This document shows positions 44,414 to 52,750 of a stretch of DNA of 64,000 nt, piece by piece. The notes under the pieces were generated by a model that saw nothing but the letters and a program-made list of their open reading frames with translations, made no database searches and was not told where the DNA came from. Where the stretch lies: positions 3,839,001-3,903,000 of the forward strand of contig NZ_CP136920.1 in NCBI RefSeq assembly GCF_033100135.1, written 5' to 3'. How positions within the stretch are numbered: position 1 is the stretch's first letter; each line of letters begins with the position of its first letter. The position numbers and the translations under genes were made by a program. Source of the stretch: Rubellicoccus peritrichatus (GTDB lineage: Bacteria > Verrucomicrobiota > Verrucomicrobiia > Opitutales > Cerasicoccaceae).

Positions 44414-45742
44414 ATGATACAGTTATTTCGAATCGTTACACCGATCATTCTTCTGGGGATTACCCACGCCTATTCCGCACCTGATGCCAATGCCACCAAG
44501 TCATGGCCGAAAGGCATTAACCCTGCGAAGTTATTGACGAACACAGATGCGGAACCAGACGTGAATCAACCAGGATTCATTGAGCTGTTCAATGGAAAGG
44601 ATCTAAACGGATGGAGTATTCAAGGCGGCCAGATGACGTATGAAGTCATCGACGGTGCCATCGTCGGAACGGCTATTCCCGGGGTGAAACCAAACAGCTT
44701 TTTATGCACGGATGATACTTACGACGATTTCATTTTCACAGCCGAGTTTAAATGGGACATCCCAAGCAACTCTGGTATCATGTTTCGTGCAGACACAAAA
44801 CAACCGGACAAAAATGGAGTACGTCGCGTTTTTGGCTACCAAAGTGAGATGGATCAAAGCGATCGTCGCTGGACTGGTGGGATTTATGGAGAGGGCATGG
44901 GTGGTTGGAAGTATCCACTTTCCAAACCACAAGCACATGCTGCAGCGAGGGCCGCAATCAAAGATCATAGCGCATGGAACCGTATGACAATTTACGCAAA
45001 CGGTGACGTGATTAAGACATGGATCAACGGTGTGCCGTGTTCATACCTGATTAATGATGAACGCAGCGAAGGTTTCTTCGGGTTACAGCTTCATACCGGC
45101 CCGAAAGGTATAGTTGCTTGGCGTAATATCAAGGTGAAGGAGCTGAATGGATCACCAGAAGAACCGGAAGGCTGGACAGATCTTTTTGCTGATGATGATT
45201 TCTCCGAATGGGAACAAGCTAATGGAAAAGATGTTGGTAGCGGGTGGACAATAAAGAATGGTGTTGTTCATCGACATAGTATGCTAGCGGGCAGCATCAG
45301 AACACGGCAAAGTTACGAAGACTTTGAGTTGATTTTTGAATGGAAAATATCTGAATCCGGGAATAGCGGAATCAAGTACCGCACGCATAAAAATCTTGGT
45401 CCGGAGTATCAAGTGCTGGATGACATAAATTACCCGCAAAGCAAACCAACACATCTTGCCGCTTCCCTTTATGATTTGGTTGCCGCAGATGATGCAAAAC
45501 CAATCAAGCCTGTTGGCGAATGGAATACTGGACGTATTGTTGCGGATGGTAATCAGCTAGAGCATTGGCTCAATGGCGAAATGGTTGCCAGTGTAACACT
45601 GGGCAATGACGACTGGCAGCGACGATTCAAGCAAAGCAAATACAAAAACTTCAAAAACTTTGCCACAGGTAAAGGGCCAATTCTTTTGCAGGACCACAAT
45701 GATGAAGTGTGGTTTCGTAACATGAAGGTTCGTGAGCTTTAA
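44414..45742 (+). CDS. Secreted tandem DUF1080 (3-keto-disaccharide hydrolase-like) protein
   Basis: A 442-residue exported protein with signal peptide FRIVTPIILLGITHAYSA. It carries two DUF1080 domains. The first (about 50-255) has GFIELFNGKDLNGWSIQGG, DFIFTAEFKWDIPSNSGIMF and IVAWRNIKVKEL. The second (about 258-442) has GWTDLFADDDFSEWEQANG, DFELIFEWKISESGNSGIKY and EVWFRNMKVREL. The fold is a concanavalin-like jelly roll. Characterised relatives hydrolyse 3-keto-glycosides made by Gfo/Idh-type 3-dehydrogenases, matching the gene just upstream. It is followed by a carrier gene 18 bases later. Substrate specificity and whether both domains are active are unknown. Confidence 0.88.
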   Translation: MIQLFRIVTPIILLGITHAYSAPDANATKSWPKGINPAKLLTNTDAEPDVNQPGFIELFNGKDLNGWSIQGGQMTYEVIDGAIVGTAIPGVKPNSFLCTDDTYDDFIFTAEFKWDIPSNSGIMFRADTKQPDKNGVRRVFGYQSEMDQSDRRWTGGIYGEGMGGWKYPLSKPQAHAAARAAIKDHSAWNRMTIYANGDVIKTWINGVPCSYLINDERSEGFFGLQLHTGPKGIVAWRNIKVKELNGSPEEPEGWTDLFADDDFSEWEQANGKDVGSGWTIKNGVVHRHSMLAGSIRTRQSYEDFELIFEWKISESGNSGIKYRTHKNLGPEYQVLDDINYPQSKPTHLAASLYDLVAADDAKPIKPVGEWNTGRIVADGNQLEHWLNGEMVASVTLGNDDWQRRFKQSKYKNFKNFATGKGPILLQDHNDEVWFRNMKVREL

Positions 45743-45760
45743 TGCTTAGTATTGCTGCCC

Positions 45761-47407
45761 ATGAGTGATTATACACCGTCAGTAGATGTTTCTCCCAAAG
45801 AGTCTGAAAAGCTTCAACAGATCCACAGTAAGGGCTTTGTTGGAAAGTTAAGCAGCTATGCACGTTTAACCGGTCCTGGCTGGCTTCAAGCAGCGGTAAC
45901 TCTTGGTGGCGGGTCACTGGCCAGCGCCTTGTATCTAGGGGTGATCTCCGGTTATTCACTGATGTGGCTTCAGCCATTAGCGATGCTCTGTGGGGTCATC
46001 ATGTTGATGGCACTTGCGCATGTGACACTGGGCAATAAAAAATATCCATTTACTTCAGTTAAGGAAACCATCTCACCAGTGCTGGCATGGTCCTGGCTCG
46101 GAGCTACAGTAGTTGCGGATGTCGTCTTTTGTGCTGCTCAAGCCTCACTTGGAGTAGCAGCCGTGCAGCAGAATCTGGGCATCAACATTAATGCGTATAT
46201 CATTACAATTATCCTGTCTGCGATAGGTCTCGCCTCAGCTGCATTGTATGCACTCGGCAGCAACGCGGTAAAGCAACTGGAGTTCATTTTAAAAATTCTA
46301 GTCGGTATTGTTATTGTTTGTTTTGCGGCAGCTGCTGTTACGCTCTTATTCAGTGGCAAAGTAAATCTCGGGGCGATTTTCGCCGGCCTAATTCCTAACC
46401 CGATGGCACTCTTCAAGCCAGCTACATCTCTGGATGCGATGATTGCTGCGACGGGTCCATCGGCTGATTATTGGAATAACTACGTAACGGATCTTCAGCG
46501 CAGTCGTATTATTGCTGCTTTTGGTACGGCCGTAGGAATCAATATGACTTTTCTACTGCCTTACACTCTTGTTAAGCGAGGGTGGGGCAAGGTGCATCGT
46601 GAACTTTCTCGTTTCGATCTGGTCATTGCTTTGTTTCTTCCTTTCTCGCTGGCTACCGGTTTGCTTGTCATTTGCGCTGCATCGTCTTTCCACGGACAAA
46701 CCACCGATGTGTTAGATTCGAATGGACGACCAGTTCCATCGCTTGAAGCCGGTTATTATAAAATCCTGAATCAGCGCCTCGTGGCTGAAGGCGACTTGCC
46801 GGTCGATCCGGCTGCCACCCGTGAAATGGCAAACCAGCTCCCACTGGCTGAGCGGGAACTCGCCGCCGCTTTGACGAACCGTGATGCCAAACAACTCTCC
46901 AACACGCTTGCTCCAATCATGGGGCAGGGCATGGCCGATCTGGTTTTCGGAGTTGGGATTCTTGCGATGGCTTTATCGACAATGATGGTTCACATGCTGA
47001 TGAATGGTTTTGCAATTTCTCAAAGCGTCGGAAAGCCTGGCAAGTTCAAGCCCTTCGTGATTGGTGCTTCAATGCCTGCACTGCTTGCCATTTTTGCTCC
47101 GTTCGTCTGGAGCGGTGATGCTAAGGCAGCATTGCAAATCCCAGCCGCAGTCATTGCAACCACGCTATTGCCGATTGCTTACCTTGCAATTCTACTGCTG
47201 ATGAACAGCCGCAAGACACTGCAAGACGGCGAGCGCGCATCGCCTATCGTAAATATTTTGATGGTGATTTCAGCCGGTATCGCGACCTTCGCCTCTTTCT
47301 GGCTGTTATCTCACAAAGGTACAGCCGGAATGATCGGGATCGCAGGACTCATTCTACTGGCATTGACGGGGGTCTTTGGCTTCTGGCGCCACAAGCGCAA
47401 AGCGTGA
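45761..47407 (+). CDS. Nramp-fold membrane carrier lacking canonical metal-binding motifs
   Basis: A 548-residue inner-membrane protein with about 11-12 hydrophobic segments and the Nramp (SLC11-like) fold pattern. The start of helix 1 reads LTGPGWLQAAVTLGGGSLAS. Classical Nramp proteins have DPGN here for metal coordination; the Asp and Asn are replaced (GGGS). In helix 6 the classical M/A-P-H motif is also absent (GINMTFLLPYTLV). An extra loop with charged residues lies around 46700-46920. It should therefore not be assumed to carry Mn or Fe. Its place inside a putative keto-sugar cluster suggests an organic substrate. ATG at 45761 is used; a TTG nine bases upstream is possible. Confidence 0.82.
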   Translation: MSDYTPSVDVSPKESEKLQQIHSKGFVGKLSSYARLTGPGWLQAAVTLGGGSLASALYLGVISGYSLMWLQPLAMLCGVIMLMALAHVTLGNKKYPFTSVKETISPVLAWSWLGATVVADVVFCAAQASLGVAAVQQNLGININAYIITIILSAIGLASAALYALGSNAVKQLEFILKILVGIVIVCFAAAAVTLLFSGKVNLGAIFAGLIPNPMALFKPATSLDAMIAATGPSADYWNNYVTDLQRSRIIAAFGTAVGINMTFLLPYTLVKRGWGKVHRELSRFDLVIALFLPFSLATGLLVICAASSFHGQTTDVLDSNGRPVPSLEAGYYKILNQRLVAEGDLPVDPAATREMANQLPLAERELAAALTNRDAKQLSNTLAPIMGQGMADLVFGVGILAMALSTMMVHMLMNGFAISQSVGKPGKFKPFVIGASMPALLAIFAPFVWSGDAKAALQIPAAVIATTLLPIAYLAILLLMNSRKTLQDGERASPIVNILMVISAGIATFASFWLLSHKGTAGMIGIAGLILLALTGVFGFWRHKRKA

Positions 47408-47439
47408 TTTTAGTTTTTTATTAATTTTTCTCAAGGAAT

Positions 47440-48507
47440 ATGAAATTTGGAATAATCGGAACAGGAATGGTGGCTGACTTTCATGCCAAAGCCATCCAAG
47501 CCATGGATGGCGGCGAACTCTTCGGAGTTGCCAGCAGTAGTTATGAACGGGCTCAACCATTTGTAGATAAACATAAATGCAAAGCCTACGCATCCGCGGA
47601 AGAACTGCTTGCACAATCTGAACTTGATATCGTCACCATAGCAACACCTTCTGGAGCACACTATGATCCAGCCATGGCTGCCATCGCAGCAGGCAAGCAT
47701 GTCATTGTTGAAAAACCGCTTGAAATCACTACGCAGCGAATTGACGAAATGAAGTCTGCCGCAGCTCAAGCTGGTGTCACGCTTGCGGCAATTTTGAACC
47801 GACGCTTTCACCCGGCAATGGATGCCTTCAAGAAAGCAATCGATAATGGACGTTTTGGTCGTCTAACTTCAGCCTCAGCTTATATCAAATGGTATCGAAA
47901 TCAGGCCTATTATGATTCTGCCGCATGGCGTGGCACATGGGCACTTGATGGAGGCGGTGTGTTGATCAATCAGTCGATTCACACTATCGACATTTTGCTT
48001 CACCTTGCAGGCCCAGTCAAATCAGTGCAGGCAAGCACTGCCTGCCTTGCACATGAGAACATTGAAGTGGAGGACATTGGGGCTGCTCTTCTGGAATTCG
48101 AAAATGGCGCTCTTGGTGTCATTGAAGGCAGCACCTGTTCTTGGTCTAAGGATGGCCATCCAGCTCGTGTCCAGATCGCAGGGACAGAGGGGTCAGTCTT
48201 TTTAGCAGACGATGCTTTTGAAATATGGGACTTCATGAAAGAAGAACCTGATGACGCGTTCGTTCATGCAAATCTAATGAAAGGTTCCGCTGCTGGCCTC
48301 GGTGCCAATGACCCCAATGCGATGGGCTTCCAGCAGCACCAACACAATTTTGAAGAAGTCGTTCAGGCCATTCGGGAAGGTCGCGAACCAAGCACTTCAG
48401 TCAATGATGCCCGCCGTAGTGTCGAACTGATTCGGGCTATTTACGAGTCCGCTCAAAACAATGGTGACAAGATCCTGCTTGGCCGCCAAATGCAGGGAAT
48501 GCATTAA
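47440..48507 (+). CDS. Cytosolic Gfo/Idh/MocA-family oxidoreductase
   Basis: A 355-residue NAD(P)-dependent sugar oxidoreductase without a signal peptide. It starts MKFGIIGTGMVADFHAKAIQ (dinucleotide-binding loop), has IVTIATPSGAHYDPAMAAIA and KHVIVEKPLEIT with the conserved E-K-P, and the catalytic-type block GGGVLINQSIHTIDILLHLAG. The ATG at 47440 follows AAGGA at a good distance. It is the last gene of the ROK-divergent cluster, 32 bases after the carrier gene. The likely role is reduction of an imported keto-sugar, or oxidation of the free sugar, in the cytoplasm. The family acts on many cyclic sugars and polyols, so the substrate stays open. Confidence 0.9.
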   Translation: MKFGIIGTGMVADFHAKAIQAMDGGELFGVASSSYERAQPFVDKHKCKAYASAEELLAQSELDIVTIATPSGAHYDPAMAAIAAGKHVIVEKPLEITTQRIDEMKSAAAQAGVTLAAILNRRFHPAMDAFKKAIDNGRFGRLTSASAYIKWYRNQAYYDSAAWRGTWALDGGGVLINQSIHTIDILLHLAGPVKSVQASTACLAHENIEVEDIGAALLEFENGALGVIEGSTCSWSKDGHPARVQIAGTEGSVFLADDAFEIWDFMKEEPDDAFVHANLMKGSAAGLGANDPNAMGFQQHQHNFEEVVQAIREGREPSTSVNDARRSVELIRAIYESAQNNGDKILLGRQMQGMH

Positions 48508-48511
48508 AACC

Positions 48512-48526
48512 CTGAGAACTCCTCAG
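48512..48526. terminator. Small hairpin between convergent genes
   Basis: CTGAG (48512-48516) and CTCAG (48522-48526) pair around five bases, between the oxidoreductase stop and the carA stop, reaching into the carA end. On the minus strand it is followed by GGTTTT, so it may weakly terminate carA transcription. Confidence 0.3.
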
Positions 48527-49680
48527 CTCTTCGCCTTTTCCACCATATTGTAGAATTGCTCAAAAAGCGGATCGGCGTCGTTGGGACCTGGTGCAGCCTC
48601 AGGATGATACTGGACACTGAACACAGGCCATTCCTTGTGGCGGAGGCCTTCGACGGTATCGTCGTTTAAGTTCAATTCAGTAACCACAGCACCACAGTTT
48701 TCAATCTCTTCGCGGGTTGAAGCAAATCCGTGGTTTTGAGCCGTAATAGCCACATTACCAGTTTCTATATTCTTCACCGGCTGATTTCCACCACGATGAC
48801 CGAATTTGAGCTTAAAAGTCTTTGCACCAAGTGCGTGCGTGATGATTTGATGGCCAAGGCAGATGCCGAAAGTCGGATATTTGGGCAGGAGCTGCGATAC
48901 GGTTTCATGGGCATATGTCACCGCTGAAGGATCGCCAGGACCATTGCTTAGGAAAACGGCATCAGGCTTCAGTGCATCCACATCTTCAATTTTAGAGGAT
49001 GCTGGCAAGACATGAACATCGAATCCGTGATGAACCAGCTTGCGAAGGATCGAGCGCTTAACTCCGAAGTCAAAAGCGGCTACCTTGAAGCGCTTTTGAC
49101 GGTCTTTATTTTTGTAAAGTTGAGTGCCTTCGACAAGGAAAGGGCCAGTGACCTCAGGGGGAGCCTCATATTGATAAGTTTCCTTCGTTGTAACGTCCTT
49201 GACGTAGTCTACGCCGACAAGTCCACCCCATTCTTTGGCCAATTTCACGGCCTCAGCATCGCTAATATCGACAGTGCTCAGGCAGGCCTTCATGGCCCCG
49301 GCAACCCGCAGGCGCTTGGTCAAGGCACGAGTATCAAGGCCTTCCAGTCCGGGGACTCCGAAACGCTCCAGATAATCCGGTAAGGACTCATTGCTACGCC
49401 AGTTACTAGTGACTGGGCTCAGGTCACGAACGATAAAGCCGGAAACCTTTGGCCCGTCAGATTCTTCATCGCCTGGATTGATTCCATAGTTACCAATTTG
49501 CGGCGCAGTCATCGTAACGATCTGAGCAAAATAGGAAGGGTCTGTCAGAATCTCCTGATAACCCGTCATCGACGTATTGAAACAGGCCTCTCCAACGACT
49601 GTTTTCTGCGCTCCAAAAGCTTTCCCACGAAAGACGCTCCCGTCTTCCAGTGCTAGCACCCCATATGATTGTCCGGACAT
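48523..49680 (-). CDS. carA: Carbamoyl-phosphate synthase small subunit
   Basis: A 385-residue glutaminase subunit that supplies ammonia for carbamoyl phosphate, used for pyrimidines and arginine. The N-terminal domain starts [19 protein letters not shown] and has [17 protein letters not shown] and [19 protein letters not shown]. The C-terminal class I amidotransferase domain has the nucleophile Cys in [15 protein letters not shown], followed by [11 protein letters not shown] and the catalytic His in [12 protein letters not shown]. Length fits the family. carB is not adjacent. It ends convergently with the sugar oxidoreductase gene. Confidence 0.97.
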   Translation of the reverse strand: MSGQSYGVLALEDGSVFRGKAFGAQKTVVGEACFNTSMTGYQEILTDPSYFAQIVTMTAPQIGNYGINPGDEESDGPKVSGFIVRDLSPVTSNWRSNESLPDYLERFGVPGLEGLDTRALTKRLRVAGAMKACLSTVDISDAEAVKLAKEWGGLVGVDYVKDVTTKETYQYEAPPEVTGPFLVEGTQLYKNKDRQKRFKVAAFDFGVKRSILRKLVHHGFDVHVLPASSKIEDVDALKPDAVFLSNGPGDPSAVTYAHETVSQLLPKYPTFGICLGHQIITHALGAKTFKLKFGHRGGNQPVKNIETGNVAITAQNHGFASTREEIENCGAVVTELNLNDDTVEGLRHKEWPVFSVQYHPEAAPGPNDADPLFEQFYNMVEKAKS

Positions 49681-49767
49681 TAGCGGTAGAGCGAATGGAG
49701 AGGGTAGAGGAGAGGCAATTGAAAAAGAGTGGTTGGCGCCATTTTTCTGCCTTGGTCATCCATGCAG

Positions 49768-51012
49768 TCACTCTTGAGTTACCGTAAGCCTCAGGAATAC
49801 AGGGTTCTCTGGTCCGCTGTAAGTTGCTGTCCAGATTTCCATCCCATCCTGGATTCCAGTATTCACAAGCGTAATCTCATCGCTTGACCAACTGGCGGAC
49901 TCAAGAGTGGATGACCACTCAGGTGTAAATTGAATGCCTGTTGCCGAGGTACTTTTACGAAAGCGAATAGCATGGTCTGAATCATTGTTAAATAGCTCAG
50001 GGCTGTCTTCCACACTAGGGGCACCAGGATCGCTGTTGAAAGCAAATTCAAGGAGATTCGTCAGTCCATCGAAATCTGGGTCTGCGTCAATTGAAGCATC
50101 GGCGTTGTAGATTCCATGATCAGTGATCCAACCCGTAAAAGTGCTCGTATCTGGCACTGCAGCCAGAATCGCACTGACATAACTTGAGATGCGGACAAAT
50201 AGATTCTGGTCACCACGATTGAAAAATCCCCCTCCAAAGGTGGAAGTATCAGCGCCTTCCTGTTGAGTCACGAGTGTGGCCAAACCGGCTAGATACCATT
50301 GACCGTTTATTTCAATGAATAAGCCTGATCCGGAGTCGTAGGTTGCAAGAGCAGCCTCATCATTTCCTCCAGAGTTGTCGAGATAGGTGGTTAAAGCCGT
50401 ATAGGTTCCACCATTTGTAATGGATTCCGTCCCTTCGACTTCGTTGAGGCCCCAGCGTTTGGCAATTGTGTCATTGCTTGTATCCCAATCCCAGGTGATT
50501 TTCTGGCCGGATATACTCGGATCGGGAGTACTTTCGTTATGGGCACGCCCCCAGCCAATCAAAGTTGCATCTGCGCTGCTATCAAGTGAAGCATTAGTAT
50601 TTAATGTGACTCCATTGATCCCTGGATCATCAATAAGCTTAATCAACTTCAAATCCAGTTCACCTATGCGTATGGGCGTAAATCCAGCATCACGCTCCCA
50701 GTAGGTATTGCTATCAAAGGTTACATGGGTGCGCGTATTCCCTCCATCAACATGATTCGCCGTAATGAGATATTTGCCACCAAGGTAGACGGCACTTCCG
50801 GCCGGGGAGCTTCCGCCATCATTGCAAATCAAAGCAATGGCATGAAAAGGCACTCCCGTTCCAGGATCTGTTAGATTCGCATCATTGTCCCCGGACCCAA
50901 GCAACATCGCGTGCGCATCACAGGCAATGAATGATATCATTACCGTATAAACCGTACACAAGCTTCTGATTTGGGGAATCACTCGACTCTTGGATATATG
51001 TAACCCTACCAA
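49768..51012 (-). CDS. Secreted trypsin-like serine protease
   Basis: A protein of up to 414 residues. The N-terminal hydrophobic stretch SLCTVYTVMISFIACDAHA is a signal peptide; the start is uncertain (TTG 51012, GTG 50985 or ATG 50940, the last giving a very short signal). The S1 protease domain is seen from GSAVYLGGKYLITANHVDGG (catalytic His), IGELDLKLIKL (Asp) and ATYDSGSGLFI (catalytic Ser in D-S-G-S-G, close to the usual GDSGGP). Near 300 comes DADPDFDGLTNLLEFAFNSD, a calcium-binding type segment often seen before C-terminal domains of Verrucomicrobia surface proteins. The last ~90 residues are a beta-sandwich-like tail. It probably acts outside the cell. Confidence 0.82.
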   Translation of the reverse strand: MVGLHISKSRVIPQIRSLCTVYTVMISFIACDAHAMLLGSGDNDANLTDPGTGVPFHAIALICNDGGSSPAGSAVYLGGKYLITANHVDGGNTRTHVTFDSNTYWERDAGFTPIRIGELDLKLIKLIDDPGINGVTLNTNASLDSSADATLIGWGRAHNESTPDPSISGQKITWDWDTSNDTIAKRWGLNEVEGTESITNGGTYTALTTYLDNSGGNDEAALATYDSGSGLFIEINGQWYLAGLATLVTQQEGADTSTFGGGFFNRGDQNLFVRISSYVSAILAAVPDTSTFTGWITDHGIYNADASIDADPDFDGLTNLLEFAFNSDPGAPSVEDSPELFNNDSDHAIRFRKSTSATGIQFTPEWSSTLESASWSSDEITLVNTGIQDGMEIWTATYSGPENPVFLRLTVTQE

Positions 51013-51039
51013 AGTTAGAAAGTTACAGACGACCCTTGC

Positions 51040-51351
51040 TTAGGCTTTCTCCAAAAATGCGCTGCTCAGTGAATCCAACACCATCTGTGCCTCTTCGACA
51101 TTGACATAATAATAGACATCCCGGCATTGCTTGGTGGATTCAATGATCCCTGCTTGTCGAAGAATCCTCAAATGGTGGGAGACGGTTGGCTGAGACATTT
51201 CCAACTTTTCTGCCAGTTGCGAAACATTCATGCCTTCGCAACATTCAGCCGTTTGCGGTAACAGCGCCAATAAGCGCAAACGCACAACATCGCCAAGCGC
51301 CCAAAGTTGCTTGGCTAATTCGTCGTCTGTTTTTGTTACTCTCACAATCAT
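51040..51351 (-). CDS. ArsR-family winged-helix regulator
   Basis: A 103-residue dimeric repressor-type protein. After DELAKQLWALGDVVRLRLLA comes an ECCEGMNVSQLAEKLEMSQP segment with the recognition helix in SQPTVSHHLRILRQAGIIES. Vicinal Cys residues just before the DNA-binding helix, plus another in TKQCRDVYYY, could bind thiophilic metals or sense thiol state. It is divergent from kamA with a 143-base gap, so it may control kamA and itself. No metal-efflux gene is nearby, so the signal is unknown. Confidence 0.9.
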   Translation of the reverse strand: MIVRVTKTDDELAKQLWALGDVVRLRLLALLPQTAECCEGMNVSQLAEKLEMSQPTVSHHLRILRQAGIIESTKQCRDVYYYVNVEEAQMVLDSLSSAFLEKA

Positions 51352-51453
51352 CGGGATAGTGAATTACTCTATTAAATCAAATGAAACTGGAGAAAAATGC
51401 AACCCTATGTATTGAAGATTTTAAATATATAAAAAAGTTAGTTGAAAAAAGAA

Positions 51454-51473
51454 GACAAATAGTTTTGTTTGTC
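51454..51473. promoter_or_regulatory. Candidate operator upstream of kamA
   Basis: GACAAA (51454-51459) and TTTGTC (51468-51473) form an inverted repeat around eight bases, 21 bases before the kamA ATG and in the gap shared with the divergent ArsR-type gene. It fits the place of a repressor site but does not match a known ArsR consensus closely. Confidence 0.3.
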
Positions 51474-51494
51474 GCCTCACCATAATAATTGCCG

Positions 51495-52688
51495 ATGTAC
51501 CCGAACGATCGCTATAAAGACTGGTTTCGCGGCCAGGGCCTCTGGGCTCATGTGCCGGAGGAAGATTGGAAGAACTGGAAATGGCAGCTAAGAAACCGAA
51601 TTACCAAGGTTGAGCAGCTTGAAGAGTATCTGGATCTAACTCCTGAAGAGAAAGCGGGATGTTACTTTGCCAATCAGAAGCTTGCCCTCGCTATAACCCC
51701 TTACTTTTTCAACCTGATTGATCGCAACGATCCGAATTGTCCGATTCGGCGTCAGGTAATTCCTCGAGGAGGCGAGATGAAAGTCTCATCAGAGGAATTG
51801 CTGGATCCTGTTGGTGAAGAAGGAACGATGCCAGTCGAAGGATTGGTTCACCGCTATCCAGATCGTGTGCTGTTTCTGGTAACAGATCGCTGCGCCTCAT
51901 ATTGTAGGTATTGCACTCGAAGCCGTCTTGTTTCCAACGCGCAGGATTATAATTTCCATGCGGAGTTTGAGCAGGGATTGAAGTATATCGAAAGCCACCC
52001 TGAAGTTCGTGATGTGCTTTTATCCGGGGGAGACCCCTTGTTGCTGAGCGATCACAAGTTGGATTATCTTTTGGGGCGTTTGCGCGCAATTCCGCATGTA
52101 GAATTCATTCGAATTGGTTCACGTATTCCGGTCTTTTTGCCCCAGCGCATAACGCCCGAATTGGGAGAAATTTTCAAGAAACATGGTCCCATCTGGATGA
52201 GCATTCATGTCAATCATCCTCGGGAATGCACAGAGGAACTGCGCCAGGCAACAGAACGCCTTGCCTTCTCCGGCGTCCCATTAGGCAATCAGAGTGTTCT
52301 CTTGAAGGGTGTTAATGATGAGACCGAGGTAATGAAGGCCCTTATTCACAGGCTATTGATGATGCGCGTCCGGCCTTACTACCTTTATCAATGCGATCTC
52401 ATTACAGGCAGTGCTCACTTGAGGGTTGATGTCAGGAAGGGTATCGAAATCATCCGTCAGCTTCGTGGCCATACTACTGGCTATGCGATTCCCCAATATG
52501 TAATTGATGCACCTGGAGGCGGAGGCAAAGTCCCAATAAATCCCGATTACGTTAAAGAAATCACTGAGTCAGAGATTGTTATGCGGAATTTTGCCGGTGA
52601 GGAATACCGATATCCACTAATTCCAGGCAAAGGATCGATACAGCCAGCTGACAAGCCTGTTGGAGAGCCACATGAAATCATGGCTTAA
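51495..52688 (+). CDS. kamA: Lysine 2,3-aminomutase (radical SAM)
   Basis: A 397-residue enzyme that converts L-lysine to beta-lysine using SAM, a [4Fe-4S] cluster and PLP. The radical-SAM motif is DRCASYCRYCTRSRLV (C-x3-C-x2-C, about residues 132-139), followed by the SAM-contact DVLLSGGDPLLLSD. Later blocks are IWMSIHVNHPRECTEE, NQSVLLKGVNDETEVM and PYYLYQCDLITGSAHLRV, then the PLP-region IPQYVIDAPGGGGKVP. ATG at 51495 is chosen over a TTG two codons earlier. In many marine microbes kamA (ablA) is paired with an acetyltransferase (ablB) to make the osmolyte N-epsilon-acetyl-beta-lysine; no such gene follows here. The enzyme may serve lysine fermentation or beta-lysine synthesis. Confidence 0.93.
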   Translation: MYPNDRYKDWFRGQGLWAHVPEEDWKNWKWQLRNRITKVEQLEEYLDLTPEEKAGCYFANQKLALAITPYFFNLIDRNDPNCPIRRQVIPRGGEMKVSSEELLDPVGEEGTMPVEGLVHRYPDRVLFLVTDRCASYCRYCTRSRLVSNAQDYNFHAEFEQGLKYIESHPEVRDVLLSGGDPLLLSDHKLDYLLGRLRAIPHVEFIRIGSRIPVFLPQRITPELGEIFKKHGPIWMSIHVNHPRECTEELRQATERLAFSGVPLGNQSVLLKGVNDETEVMKALIHRLLMMRVRPYYLYQCDLITGSAHLRVDVRKGIEIIRQLRGHTTGYAIPQYVIDAPGGGGKVPINPDYVKEITESEIVMRNFAGEEYRYPLIPGKGSIQPADKPVGEPHEIMA

Positions 52689-52750
52689 TCTCAGCAAAAT
52701 AAGGCAAAGTCTTTTGTTTATCTTTCTGAATTAGTGCCGATAGGAGGATC

